Shown here one piece after another: positions 27,701-36,372 of a DNA stretch of 43,723 nucleotides. The notes beneath the pieces are model-generated. The model saw only the letters and a program-made list of their open reading frames with translations. It was not told where the DNA came from and searched no databases. The number at the start of each line of letters is the position of its first letter. The stretch's first letter is position 1. The stretch is from the NCBI GenBank assembly GCA_004293725.1, contig REAW01000027.1, positions 1 to 43,723 of the forward strand, in the 5' to 3' direction. Both the position numbers and the translations under genes were made by a program. The stretch comes from Curvibacter sp. GTDB taxonomy: Bacteria > Pseudomonadota > Gammaproteobacteria > Burkholderiales > Burkholderiaceae_C.

Positions 27701-27740
27701 CAGCCGTGGATATTGCGCCAATTGCTACAGTTTTTGTAGC
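27701..27740 (+). repeat. Dispersed intergenic repeat, family A copy 5
   Basis: It reads CAGCCGTGGATAT, TGCGCCAATTGCTACA, GTTTTTGTAGC, and begins 20 bases after the FMN reductase stop codon. It is the most diverged copy. Confidence 0.5.
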
Positions 27741-27945
27741 TTTCGGTAAGCCGGCTGGTTGCACTAGAAACGGATAGTGGCACGGCCTGAACCGTGGAGC
27801 CGCTCACGTGAGCTGGAACCCCATCCGTTTGGAGTGGCCTATCCATTTCCCACCGGGGCTTTCCCTAAATTGCCGGTTTTTGGACAGCCAGCAGCCACGT
27901 TCTGAGTTACCGTGGCTGGATTCCATCAACACAGGGAAACCGAAC

Positions 27946-28701
27946 ATGGCAACACCATCCGTGCGATCGCAGGTCAGCGCCGAAGAATGGAAGCTGCGTG
28001 TGGACTTGGCCGCCTGCTACCGACTGGTGGCGCACTATGGTTGGAGCGACTTGGTCTTCACCCACATCAGCGCGCGTATACCCGGGCCCGAACACCACTT
28101 CCTGATCAATCCCTACGGGCTGATGTTCGACGAAATCACCGCCAGCAACCTTGTAAAAGTCGATCAGCGATGCAACAAGCTCATTGATTCCCCCTACCCC
28201 GTCAACCCTGCGGGGTTTGTCATCCACAGCGCCGTACACGAGGCGCGTGAAGACGCGGGTTGCGTGTTGCATACCCACACACGCGCCGGTGTGGCAGTGA
28301 GTGCGCAAAAAGCCGGCATTCTCCCCTTAAGCCAGCAGTCCACCTTTGTGCTGGCTTCGCTGGCTTACCACGACTACGAAGGAGTGGCATTCCGCGAAGA
28401 CGAAAAGCCACGCCTGCAAACAGACCTGGGCCAGGCCAATTTTTTGGTGCTGCGCAACCACGGCCTGCTGGTGGTGGGCAAAACCATTGCCGATGCATTC
28501 TTAAGCATGTACACCTTCGAAGCCACCTGCCAAATTCAGATCGGCGCACAAGCGGGGGGTGCGCTCACCCATGTTGACCCGCAAATCGTGAAAGGGGTGT
28601 CTGAGGCCATGCGCGTGCAAACCGGCGGGATGGGTGGCGCCTTTGTCTGGCCCGCGTTAATTCGCAAGCTCAATCGCCTGGACCCGAGTTACCAAGAATG
28701 A
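27946..28701 (+). CDS. Class II aldolase/adducin family protein
   Basis: A 251-residue protein of the class II aldolase/adducin family, zinc enzymes that cleave or epimerise sugar phosphates or decarboxylate related substrates. The zinc histidines are in HTHTRAGVA (about residue 105-113) and NHGLLVVG (about 173); a glutamate of the catalytic type is not obvious where aldolases have it (FINPYGLMFDEIT and SAVHEAREDAGCVLHTH are as in the adducin-like, aldolase-inactive group). ATG 27946 is chosen because family similarity begins there. It overlaps the GMC oxidoreductase gene by 4 bases, so the two work in one catabolic step or pathway whose substrate is unknown. Confidence 0.88.
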   Translation: MATPSVRSQVSAEEWKLRVDLAACYRLVAHYGWSDLVFTHISARIPGPEHHFLINPYGLMFDEITASNLVKVDQRCNKLIDSPYPVNPAGFVIHSAVHEAREDAGCVLHTHTRAGVAVSAQKAGILPLSQQSTFVLASLAYHDYEGVAFREDEKPRLQTDLGQANFLVLRNHGLLVVGKTIADAFLSMYTFEATCQIQIGAQAGGALTHVDPQIVKGVSEAMRVQTGGMGGAFVWPALIRKLNRLDPSYQE

Positions 28702-30332
28702 ACCCTATGAATAACCAAGAATTTGACTACATCGTCGTGGGCGGCGGCTCTGCCGGTTGTGTTGTGGCCAGTCGCCTGAGCGAGAACCCGGCCGTCTCGG
28801 TTTGCCTGCTCGAAGCGGGCGGCCCCGACACCAGCGCCTTCATCCACGCGCCGCTGGGCTTTGCGGCCACCGCACCGCTGGGCATCTTCAATTGGAACTA
28901 CGAAAGCGTGCCGCAACCCGGCTTGGGCGGGCGCCGCGGTTTTGCGCCGCGTGGCAAGGTTATGGGCGGCAGCAGCTCGCTCAACGCCATGGTCTACACG
29001 CGTGGCAACCCACACGACTACGACCGCTGGGCCGGACTGGGGAACCCAGGCTGGAGCTACCGCGATGTGCTGCCGCTGTTCAAGCAATCAGAAAACAACC
29101 AGTGCTTCGGCACCAACGAATACCGCAGCACCGGTGGCCCACTCAACGTGAGTTACCTGCGCAGCCCCAGCCCGCTCAATTCTGCTTTTCTGGATGCGTG
29201 TGAAAGCCAGGGCCTCCCTCGCACGGCCGACTACAACGGTGCCCAGCAATGGGGCTGCGCGCCCGCTCAGGTGACGCAGAAAAACGGGGAGCGTTGGAGT
29301 GCAGCTAAAGCCTACATCACCCCGCACCGCCAACGCCCCAACCTCACCGTCATCACCCACGCCCACACGTGCAAAGTGCTGTTCGAAGGCAGCCAAGGTG
29401 AGCAACATGCCGTTGGCGTTCAGTACTTACACCAAGGGAAAACGCTGGAGGTGCGCGCGCGGCGAGAAGTGATACTGAGCAGTGGCGCGTTCGGTTCTCC
29501 ACAAATCCTCATGCTGTCCGGAGTCGGCCCGGCCGACCACCTGCGTGCACATGGCATTCCGGTGCGGCATGTCTTGCCAGGCGTAGGCCAAAATCTGCAA
29601 GACCATGTCACAACGGTGCTGATTTACCGCACGCAGCAGCAAGACGCAACGCTAGGCTTCTCAGCCAAAGGTGCACTCAACATGGTCAAGTCGGTGTTCG
29701 AATGGCGCCGGCAACGCACGGGCTGGATCACCACCAATGTCGCCGAGTCCCAGGCCTTCATGAAAACGCGCCCCGATATAGAGGCACCGGACATCCAGCT
29801 TGCTTTTTGCACGGGCATTGTGGATGACCACACGCGCAAGACCCACCTGGGCCACGGCTACACCCTGCATGTAACGCTCATGCACCCCAAGAGCCGCGGC
29901 AGCGTTACGCTGCAAAGCGCCAAGCCCACGGATGCGCCGCTGATCGACCCCGCCTACCTGCAGAACCCCGATGACTTGGACACACTGGTGCGCGGCACGC
30001 AAATGGGCTTTGACATCATGCAGGCTCCTGCCCTACAAGCCTACCGTGGCCAGATGCTGTACCCCATCGAGCGCAACGACACCGCGCAGATCAAGCAGTT
30101 TCTGCGCGATCACTCCGACACCGAGTACCACCCGATAGGTACCTGCAAAATGGGTCCGGCCAGTGATCCGATGGCGGTAGTGGATGCCGAGCTGCGCGTG
30201 CATGGCCTGCAGCGTTTGCGTGTGGTGGATGCTTCCATCATGCCGGATTTGGTAACAGGCAATACCAACGCCCCCACCATCATGATTGCAGAGAAAGCCG
30301 CCAACATGATCTTGATGGCAGCCCGTGCCTGA
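28698..30332 (+). CDS. GMC family FAD-dependent oxidoreductase (choline/alcohol dehydrogenase-like)
   Basis: A 544-residue flavoprotein of the glucose-methanol-choline family. FAD motif [15 protein letters not shown] (from about residue 12) is followed by the GMC signatures [19 protein letters not shown] and [18 protein letters not shown]. The catalytic histidine region is [10 protein letters not shown] near residue 478 and the flavin-contact [14 protein letters not shown] near the end. It oxidises an alcohol to an aldehyde and passes electrons to the quinone pool or O2. It resembles BetA, but no betaine aldehyde dehydrogenase or BetI gene is near, so choline is unlikely to be proven as substrate. 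Coupled to the class II aldolase gene by a 4-base overlap. Confidence 0.92.
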   Translation: MNPMNNQEFDYIVVGGGSAGCVVASRLSENPAVSVCLLEAGGPDTSAFIHAPLGFAATAPLGIFNWNYESVPQPGLGGRRGFAPRGKVMGGSSSLNAMVYTRGNPHDYDRWAGLGNPGWSYRDVLPLFKQSENNQCFGTNEYRSTGGPLNVSYLRSPSPLNSAFLDACESQGLPRTADYNGAQQWGCAPAQVTQKNGERWSAAKAYITPHRQRPNLTVITHAHTCKVLFEGSQGEQHAVGVQYLHQGKTLEVRARREVILSSGAFGSPQILMLSGVGPADHLRAHGIPVRHVLPGVGQNLQDHVTTVLIYRTQQQDATLGFSAKGALNMVKSVFEWRRQRTGWITTNVAESQAFMKTRPDIEAPDIQLAFCTGIVDDHTRKTHLGHGYTLHVTLMHPKSRGSVTLQSAKPTDAPLIDPAYLQNPDDLDTLVRGTQMGFDIMQAPALQAYRGQMLYPIERNDTAQIKQFLRDHSDTEYHPIGTCKMGPASDPMAVVDAELRVHGLQRLRVVDASIMPDLVTGNTNAPTIMIAEKAANMILMAARA

Positions 30333-30341
30333 AAGCCAAAA

Positions 30342-30367
30342 ACCCCAAGCACGGATGCGCTTGGGGT
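30342..30367. terminator. Hairpin after the GMC oxidoreductase gene
   Basis: ACCCCAAGC and GCTTGGGGT form a perfect 9-bp stem around an 8-base loop, 10 bases after the stop codon. An A5 run precedes it but no T run follows, so the classical T tract would be made only on the minus strand. Confidence 0.55.
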
Positions 30368-30561
30368 CTGATGGTGCCAGGCCCGACCTTGTGAGGCAGG
30401 CTGCGCGGCATGGAGCTGGTAGTGCTTTGGTTGCTGCAAGGCTGTTGGTAACAGAGGACTCCAGTGTAGGCCCGGGACCTGCGCAGACAATTGCGTTGTT
30501 GCGTTGAATAGCCAGGTCTTTGGCATACACTGCCATTAATCGAATAGATTTAGGCATAAAC

Positions 30562-31026
30562 ATGAAACTAGACCGTTACGACCAGCAAATTCTGGAAATC
30601 CTGCAAGTGGATGGTCGTATCAACAACCAAGACTTGGCAGATCGTATCGGCCTCTCACCATCGCCTTGCCTGCGCCGTGTGCGTGGGCTGGAGGAGTCTG
30701 GTCTGATTACAGGCTATCGCGCGCTGCTGGATGCAAAGAAGCTAGGCCTGTCACTGATGGCTATCGTTCATATTTCGATGGACCGGCACACACCCGAGCG
30801 GTTTGCCAACTTTGAAGCCAGTGTGACCGTGCTGCCCGAGGTGTTGGAGTGCCTGCTGATCACCGGACAAGATGCGGACTACCAAATCAAAGTTGCCGTA
30901 CGCGACATGGACCACTACCAAGCCCTGCTGCTCAACAAGCTCACCCGCATTGACGGTGTGACCGGCGTTCACAGCAGCTTTGTGCTGCGGCGCGTGGTCG
31001 ATAGAACGGCCTTGTCCGTCGTCTAA
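30562..31026 (+). CDS. Lrp/AsnC family transcriptional regulator
   Basis: A 154-residue Lrp/AsnC regulator. The N-terminal helix-turn-helix spans residues 4-60 (DRYDQQILEILQVDGRINNQDLADRIGLSPSPCLRRVRGLEESG in parts: DQQILEILQ, LADRIGLSPSPCLRRV). The ligand-binding RAM domain follows (about 65-145), with GQDADYQIKVAVRD as the effector loop. These proteins respond to amino acids and often control neighbouring genes or transport. It is followed at 12 bp by the NRDE gene. Confidence 0.93.
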   Translation: MKLDRYDQQILEILQVDGRINNQDLADRIGLSPSPCLRRVRGLEESGLITGYRALLDAKKLGLSLMAIVHISMDRHTPERFANFEASVTVLPEVLECLLITGQDADYQIKVAVRDMDHYQALLLNKLTRIDGVTGVHSSFVLRRVVDRTALSVV

Positions 31027-31038
31027 GTCCGCTTCTCC

Positions 31039-31818
31039 ATGTGCCTGATCGCCTGGAACTGGCAGCCCGGTAGTGCTACGCCGCTGCTCCTGATTGGCAA
31101 CCGCGACGAATTTTATGCGCGCCCAACCGAGCCGCTGCACTTCTGGCCCGATACCGCCATTCTGGCCGGACGCGACGCCCAGGCAGGTGGCACCTGGCTG
31201 GGCGTAGGTCAGGGTAAAAGGTTGGCCGGCATCACCAACTACCGCAGCACAGAGCCACCACGCCTAAACGCACCCTCGCGAGGCCAACTGGTTACTGACT
31301 TTTTGCAAAGCTCTCTGGATGCAGAGGGATATCTTCAAACACTGCGAACCAAAGCCAGCGCATACAACGCGTTCAATCTGTTGGTGTTTGACGGCCACAC
31401 GTTGATGGGCTTGGAAAGCCGAAGCGGGCGCATCCTGCCCATGCAACCCGGTGCGGGTGCCGTCTCGAATGCCGACTTTCACACGCCTTGGCCCAAGCTG
31501 CGCCAGCTCAAAGAGGGGCTAACAAACTTAGTAACCCGAGGGGAAGCAGACGATGCCTATTTATGGCCTCTGCTGCAATCACGCGCGCCAGCACCAGACG
31601 CTGAACTACCCGCTACGGGCGTGCCGCTGGAACTGGAACGGGCACTGTCTGCTGTTTTTGTTGCCACTCCTGGCTACGGGACGCGGGCTTGCAGTGTGGT
31701 GCGGGTCAAAGCCAATGAGATCCGCTTTAGCGAGCAGCGCTTTGGGGCAAGCGGGCCAATGGGGCACAACAGCTTACTAGTGACAGCAAAAAAAGAGAAA
31801 ACCAAACGCAGCACTTGA
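31039..31818 (+). CDS. NRDE/TANGO2 family protein
   Basis: A 259-residue protein of the NRDE (TANGO2/SER2) family, an N-terminal-nucleophile fold starting with Met-Cys so that Cys2 can become the nucleophile. The signature GNRDEFYARPTEPLHFW is at residues 20-36, followed by GRDAQAGGTWLGV and GITNYR. The human relative has been linked to heme or lipid handling; bacterial function is unknown. It begins 12 bp after the Lrp gene and may share its transcript. The C-terminus is basic (KKEKTKRST). Confidence 0.92.
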   Translation: MCLIAWNWQPGSATPLLLIGNRDEFYARPTEPLHFWPDTAILAGRDAQAGGTWLGVGQGKRLAGITNYRSTEPPRLNAPSRGQLVTDFLQSSLDAEGYLQTLRTKASAYNAFNLLVFDGHTLMGLESRSGRILPMQPGAGAVSNADFHTPWPKLRQLKEGLTNLVTRGEADDAYLWPLLQSRAPAPDAELPATGVPLELERALSAVFVATPGYGTRACSVVRVKANEIRFSEQRFGASGPMGHNSLLVTAKKEKTKRST

Positions 31819-31890
31819 ACCCAGCGCATTGCTTACCATCTACCAAACTTTCCACTCCGCCACTGCGTCTAAATCGAGGTGGTGTATTCC

Positions 31891-33045
31891 ATGGCATTTG
31901 CCCCGATTTTCCTCATTTCCTTCTTGTTCCATGGGTTGATTGCCTGGCGTTTGCTGCCGGATCTGCCTGACGCAGCAGCCTTGATTCTCGTCGGTGTTTT
32001 GCTGGTGTCTGCCTTGCTGGTCCCACGCGGCTTGATGGGGCGCGGCGCCAAGCGTGGCCCGTGGAGTAGTGCAATGGTATGGGCCGGTCTCCTTTGCATG
32101 GGCCTGTTTTCCTCACTGCTGGTACTCACGCTGTTGCGTGACGTATTGTTGTTGGGTGGATGGGCAGCACAAGTCTCGGGTTTGACGCAGAAGTGGGACA
32201 CCTTGCGCACCACCAGTGCATTGGCTGTACCCATACTCGCGTTGCTTATGTCCATTGTGGGTTTCTGGAACGCACGCCGCACGGCAACGGTGGTGCGAGT
32301 CGACATACCAATTGTGAATCTGCCCACTGCGTTGCATGGCTTTACCATGGCGCAGATCAGCGATATCCATGTCGGTCCCACCATCAAGACACACTACCTG
32401 CAACGCATCGTCGAGCGAGTAAACAGCCTGGATGCACACATGGTTGCCATCACAGGCGATCTGGTGGACGGCAGTGTAAAAGAACTGGGCAGACACATTG
32501 CCCCATTGGTCCACTTGCAATCCACCCACGGCACCTTCTTTGTCACCGGCAACCACGAATATTACTCAGGGGCCCATGGTTGGATCGAAGCGCTACGCGC
32601 ACTCGGTGTGCAAGTACTGATGAACGAACATGTGGTGATTCACCACAGCCATAACGGACAAAACCCGGGGCACGCCATGGTGGTGGTGGCAGGTGTCGCT
32701 GACTACAACGCACACCACTTTGATGAAAGCCATCGCAGCGACCCCCATAAAGCCCTGAACCACGCGCCCGCACAAGCGCTTTTCAAGCTTCTGCTTGCGC
32801 ACCAGCCTCGTAGCGCGGTGGCGGCTGAAAAGGCAGGTTTTGATTTGCAGCTATCAGGCCACACCCACGGCGGGCAGTTCTGGCCTTGGGGGTACTTTGT
32901 GCGTTTTCAGCAGCCGTTCACCGCTGGATTACAGAAGCTGGGGACGCTGTGGGTGTACACCAGCCGAGGTACTGGCTACTGGGGCCCTCCCAAGCGTTTT
33001 GGTGCTCCGTCGGAGATTACCTTATTGCGCCTCGTACCCTCTTGA
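31891..33045 (+). CDS. Membrane metallophosphoesterase (YkuE/calcineurin-like)
   Basis: A 384-residue protein. The first 145 residues have four membrane helices (AFAPIFLISFLFHGLIAW, ALILVGVLLVSALLVP, AMVWAGLLCMGLFSSLLVLTL, ALAVPILALLMSIVGFW). The rest is a calcineurin-type phosphoesterase with all metal motifs: QISDIHVG, GDLVDG, GNHEYYSG, LAHQPRSA and SGHTHGGQFWP. The active site would face the cytoplasm or periplasm depending on topology; relatives cleave lipid-linked phosphates such as UDP-diacylglucosamine or phosphodiesters. ATG 31891 is preferred to upstream GTGs because GAGGTGG lies at the right distance. It is followed by a weak hairpin and a repeat. Confidence 0.9.
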   Translation: MAFAPIFLISFLFHGLIAWRLLPDLPDAAALILVGVLLVSALLVPRGLMGRGAKRGPWSSAMVWAGLLCMGLFSSLLVLTLLRDVLLLGGWAAQVSGLTQKWDTLRTTSALAVPILALLMSIVGFWNARRTATVVRVDIPIVNLPTALHGFTMAQISDIHVGPTIKTHYLQRIVERVNSLDAHMVAITGDLVDGSVKELGRHIAPLVHLQSTHGTFFVTGNHEYYSGAHGWIEALRALGVQVLMNEHVVIHHSHNGQNPGHAMVVVAGVADYNAHHFDESHRSDPHKALNHAPAQALFKLLLAHQPRSAVAAEKAGFDLQLSGHTHGGQFWPWGYFVRFQQPFTAGLQKLGTLWVYTSRGTGYWGPPKRFGAPSEITLLRLVPS

Positions 33046-33049
33046 TCAC

Positions 33050-33065
33050 AAGCCTTTTTAGGCTT
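33050..33065. terminator. Small hairpin between the phosphoesterase gene and minE
   Basis: AAGCCT and AGGCTT pair around TTTT, 4 bases after the stop codon. No T tract follows on either strand, so it is only a weak terminator candidate. Confidence 0.3.
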
Positions 33066-33068
33066 CGA

Positions 33069-33110
33069 AGTCAATAAATACTGCGCGAAAAGCTACAAAA
33101 ACAATAGCGA
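33069..33110 (+). repeat. Dispersed intergenic repeat, family A copy 6
   Basis: It reads AGTCAATAAATAC, TGCGCGAAAAGCTACA, AAAACAATAGCGAATT. It begins 23 bases after the phosphoesterase stop and reaches the stop of the convergent minE gene. Confidence 0.6.
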
Positions 33111-33111
33111 A

Positions 33112-33375
33112 TTAACGTGCGTCCGGAAGCTCAATCTTGACTTCCAACGTCTCCAGATTGTCCTGACGACCCTGAATAACTTTGATATCGGCAGGATTGA
33201 TCTTGACGTATTTGCTGATCACAGCAACGAGTTCACGCTGAAGTTCGGGCAAGTAATCAGGTTCGGCCGCATTCCGACTGGACCGCTCATGGGCCAAAAG
33301 AATAGAGAGGCGCTCCTTGGCAACACTGGCCGTGGATTTCTTTTCGCCCAAGAAAAATGACAGGAGAGAGGCCAT
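33112..33375 (-). CDS. minE: Cell division topological specificity factor MinE
   Basis: An 87-residue MinE. The N-terminal amphipathic and MinD-binding part ([30 protein letters not shown]) is followed by the C-terminal topological domain ([22 protein letters not shown] and [11 protein letters not shown]). It drives the pole-to-pole oscillation of MinD and so restricts MinC to the poles. It starts 3 bp after minD ends. Confidence 0.95.
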   Translation of the reverse strand: MASLLSFFLGEKKSTASVAKERLSILLAHERSSRNAAEPDYLPELQRELVAVISKYVKINPADIKVIQGRQDNLETLEVKIELPDAR

Positions 33376-33378
33376 GTT

Positions 33379-34194
33379 TTACTTCCCTCCAAACAGGCGC
33401 TTCAGCAACCCTTGCTTGGGTACCTCGGTAAAGCGCATCGGTTTGTCTTCACCAAGGAAACGGTCAATCACGTCCTTGTAGGCTTCTGACACATCGCTAC
33501 CCTCCATATGCACCGCAGGCACCCCTTGGTTGGAAGCCTGTAGCACCGATTCGCTCTCCGGGATCACACCAATCAGCTTGATGCGCAAGATGTCCTGAAT
33601 ATCATCAAGAGACAACATCTGACCCTGATCCACACGGGCAGGGTTGTAACGTGTGATTAGCAAATGTTCCTTGATCGGTTCAGCACCGGTCATTGCACGC
33701 TTGGTCTTGCTGGCCAACATGCCCAAAATGCGATCCGAATCGCGCACGGAAGACACCTCTGGATTGGTCACCACGAGCGCTTCGTCTGCAAAATGCATTG
33801 CCATCAACGCCCCGGTTTCGATACCAGCGGGTGAATCACATACGATGAACTCAAAGTCCATCGCCGCCAAGTCATTCAACACTTTTTCGACACCTGCTTG
33901 GGTGAGAGCATCCTTGTCCCGCGTCTGCGAAGCAGCCAGCACAAACAGGTTCTCACACTGCTTGTCTTTGATGAGAGCCTGGTTCAGGTTTGCCTCTCCC
34001 TGAATCACATTGATCAGGTCATACACCACACGACGCTCGCAACCCATGATCAGATCCAGATTGCGCAAACCCACGTCGAAGTCAATAACAGCAGTTCTAT
34101 GTCCGCGCAACGCCAATCCAGTTGCAAAACTGGCACTGGTCGTCGTTTTTCCGACTCCACCTTTGCCGGACGTAACCACAATGATTTTTGCCAT
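33379..34194 (-). CDS. minD: Septum site-determining ATPase MinD
   Basis: A 271-residue MinD ATPase that binds the membrane in its ATP form and recruits MinC. The deviant Walker A motif GKGGVGKTTTSAS begins at residue 10, switch II is CDSPAGIETGALMAM, and the C-terminal membrane-targeting helix is present (QGLLKRLFGGK). It sits 36 bp after minC and just before minE, the standard minCDE order. Confidence 0.96.
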   Translation of the reverse strand: MAKIIVVTSGKGGVGKTTTSASFATGLALRGHRTAVIDFDVGLRNLDLIMGCERRVVYDLINVIQGEANLNQALIKDKQCENLFVLAASQTRDKDALTQAGVEKVLNDLAAMDFEFIVCDSPAGIETGALMAMHFADEALVVTNPEVSSVRDSDRILGMLASKTKRAMTGAEPIKEHLLITRYNPARVDQGQMLSLDDIQDILRIKLIGVIPESESVLQASNQGVPAVHMEGSDVSEAYKDVIDRFLGEDKPMRFTEVPKQGLLKRLFGGK

Positions 34195-34230
34195 GAATGA
34201 AAATTCTTTCGAAATAAATATGAAAAAGGC

Positions 34231-34998
34231 TTATGCCTTCAACGGTTCAATGAGAAGTTTTTCTTGTCCATCACTGCTCAACCGCACTTGCGCTGCTTTG
34301 CCAAGCACTTCTTGAGGAAACGCGTGTTCACTGGTCCTGTACACGCCAGCAATGGAAACCAACTCGGGTTCAAGGCACAGAGAAAAAATGCGTGCCTGCG
34401 TATTGCCGCGTGCTCCAGCCATGGCCTTACCACGCAAAGGCGCATAGACGTGGATGTTGCCGTCTGCCGCGATCTCGGCACCTTGGTTGACCATCGCCAA
34501 CACTACCAAATCGCCGCCCCTGGCATACACCTTTTGTCCAGAACGCAAAGGTTTGTCCACCACCATCGTGGCAGGCCCAGGCACTTCGCGCACCACTTCA
34601 TGCACAGCAGGCTGCACAGGAGCTTCGGCTTGCTTTGCTCGTACCACCTCGGAAGGCGCCTCAACCAAACCCACTGCCAAAGCTGCCGCCATCCATTCAG
34701 CACTGGCACCCCGAACCGCCACCGGGATCAAGTTGCACGAACGTAAAACCTTGAGCAAAGGAACCATGTCTTGCACAGGCAGATCAGATGGCAAATGAGA
34801 AAAATCGATGACCAACGCATCGTGATCAAAAAAATCTTCGCTTTCACTTCCCTGCCCGTATTGCTGAAGGAGTTCTGTGCAGAGCTTGGTCCAGTCGTCT
34901 GACTTCAGGAACAAGGCTACCAAAGGCAACTGGGCGCTTTTTATTTCGAAGCATGTTGGCTTGGAAATGGATGGTGAACCTGCAGAAGAAACTGGCAT
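34231..34998 (-). CDS. minC: Septum site-determining inhibitor MinC
   Basis: A 255-residue MinC. The N-terminal domain (about residues 10-110) blocks FtsZ assembly; the C-terminal beta-helix (about 150-255) binds MinD and is easily seen in [46 protein letters not shown], quoted here as [13 protein letters not shown] and [15 protein letters not shown] linker rich in Val, Pro and Glu joins them. ATG 34998 is chosen; a TTG at 35034 would add 12 residues without a better ribosome site. It is the first gene of the min operon, behind an AT-rich 413-bp gap. Confidence 0.94.
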   Translation of the reverse strand: MPVSSAGSPSISKPTCFEIKSAQLPLVALFLKSDDWTKLCTELLQQYGQGSESEDFFDHDALVIDFSHLPSDLPVQDMVPLLKVLRSCNLIPVAVRGASAEWMAAALAVGLVEAPSEVVRAKQAEAPVQPAVHEVVREVPGPATMVVDKPLRSGQKVYARGGDLVVLAMVNQGAEIAADGNIHVYAPLRGKAMAGARGNTQARIFSLCLEPELVSIAGVYRTSEHAFPQEVLGKAAQVRLSSDGQEKLLIEPLKA

Positions 34999-35206
34999 GT
35001 CGGCGTTTTTACGATGGGGAAACAAAACAGGCAAATCTTACTTGATCGACACAGCTATTCTTGACTTTCTATCTCCTAGTTTTTCAGATGTTCACATATT
35101 TTTTTCATGTAAAAAAAGACGTGCACTTTCTTCATCGTTAGTTCGTCACTATGTATTTAAACATCCTATTTAAAGATAGTTGTAGTAGATAAGCAAAGCA
35201 CTTTTA

Positions 35207-35362
35207 TGTGGACAAGCCAAATTTATCAATAAAAATCATAGACTTACGACACAACAACTCTTGTGGGTGAGTATGCTTCCGATTTGCTACTGAATCGGGG
35301 ACAACTTCTATCAACAAGAGAAATCTGTGGATAACTATTGCGTTATTGGAAAATTATGCACA
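35207..35362. other. AT-rich gap between minC and a hydrolase gene with three DnaA-box-like sequences
   Basis: The gap from 34999 to 35411 has no gene that I can support and is much more AT-rich than its surroundings. It contains TGTGGACAA (35207-35215), TGTGGATAA (35326-35334, a perfect R1-type DnaA box on the minus strand) and TTATGCACA (35354-35362, a TTATNCACA match). T- and A-rich runs occur at 35095-35120. It must also hold the divergent promoters of minC and the hydrolase gene. Confidence 0.45.
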
Positions 35363-35411
35363 GGGTTGTTAGAAACCTGAAGGCGAGGAGAAAAGAGTAC
35401 AGTTGCGAACC

Positions 35412-36368
35412 ATGAAATACCTTTTGCGCATCGTCCTGGTGATCGTGGTGAGCTGTAGCGTTTTTTTTGTAGCCGGTGTCATTGCTACCTGGGCACCAGA
35501 TCGGTCTGTTGAAAAGCTTGCAATACGTTGGGCGCCATCACCCTCAAGTTGGCTGGAGGTATCCGGCATGCGCGTCCATGTTCGCGATGAGGGCCCGCGA
35601 GATGATCCCAACCCCATCGTCTTGTTGCATGGAACTTCCGCCAGTTTGCATACATGGGATGGGTGGAGCCAAAATTTGCGATTGAATCGCCGAGTGATCC
35701 GCTTTGATCTGCCTGCATTTGGCCTCACTGGCCCGAATCCTGCCAATGACTACTCTGTTAACGCCTATGTGAAATTTGTTGTTCAGGTGGTAGATGCCTT
35801 GGGTGTGCAGAAGTTTGTATTGGCTGGAAATTCGTTGGGTGGCCACATTGCTTGGGCGACTGCGGTAAACCAGCCCCGGCGGGTTAGTCAACTGATTCTG
35901 GTGAATTCTGCGGGTTACCCCCTTGTTTCGCAATCAGTACCAATTGGCTTTCAACTGGCCCGTATGCCTGGCTTGCGTACGCTTATGGAATATGTGCTGC
36001 CCCGTGGTGTGGTTCAGAGCAGTTTGCATAACGTGTACGGTGATCCTTCCAAAGTTACGCCTGAGTTGGTGGATCGATACTACGAATTGACCTTGCGAAC
36101 AGGCAACCGTGCTGCGTTGCGTTATCGATTGCAGCAAGGCTTGAGCGGTGACACAGAGGTTCTTAAACAGCTCAAAATACCGACTTTGGTGATGTGGGGC
36201 GCCCGAGACAAGTTGATCCCGCCTGACAATGCCAGGATGTTCATGCGTGATGTGCCCCATGCGCAATTGGTGATGTTTGATGATCTGGGCCACGTACCCC
36301 ATGAAGAAGACCCTCAGCGTACGGTAAAAGTCGTACGCAAGTTTTTGAATGTTGTAGACACCTTGTAA
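35412..36368 (+). CDS. Membrane-anchored alpha/beta hydrolase
   Basis: A 318-residue alpha/beta hydrolase. A signal anchor occupies residues about 4-27 (YLLRIVLVIVVSCSVFFVAGVIA). The hydrolase part has the oxyanion HGTSASLHTWDGW, the nucleophile elbow AGNSLGGHIAW (Ser near residue 145), the acid in WGARDKLIPP and the histidine in DLGHVPHEEDP. Its substrate, probably an ester or lactone, is unknown. ATG 35412 is used; a TTG at 35403 is 12 bases from GAGGAG and could be the real start. It ends 4 bp before the GGDEF gene and likely shares its transcript. Confidence 0.9.
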   Translation: MKYLLRIVLVIVVSCSVFFVAGVIATWAPDRSVEKLAIRWAPSPSSWLEVSGMRVHVRDEGPRDDPNPIVLLHGTSASLHTWDGWSQNLRLNRRVIRFDLPAFGLTGPNPANDYSVNAYVKFVVQVVDALGVQKFVLAGNSLGGHIAWATAVNQPRRVSQLILVNSAGYPLVSQSVPIGFQLARMPGLRTLMEYVLPRGVVQSSLHNVYGDPSKVTPELVDRYYELTLRTGNRAALRYRLQQGLSGDTEVLKQLKIPTLVMWGARDKLIPPDNARMFMRDVPHAQLVMFDDLGHVPHEEDPQRTVKVVRKFLNVVDTL

Positions 36369-36372
36369 TGCC

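Noticed and set aside
33050..33065. Strong intrinsic terminator after the phosphoesterase gene
   Set aside because: Stem is only 6 bp with no following T tract; kept as a low-confidence hairpin.
34999..35411. Calling this gap the replication origin
   Set aside because: Only three box-like sequences are seen and dnaA, dnaN, rpmH or gyrB are absent; kept only as a DnaA-related candidate.
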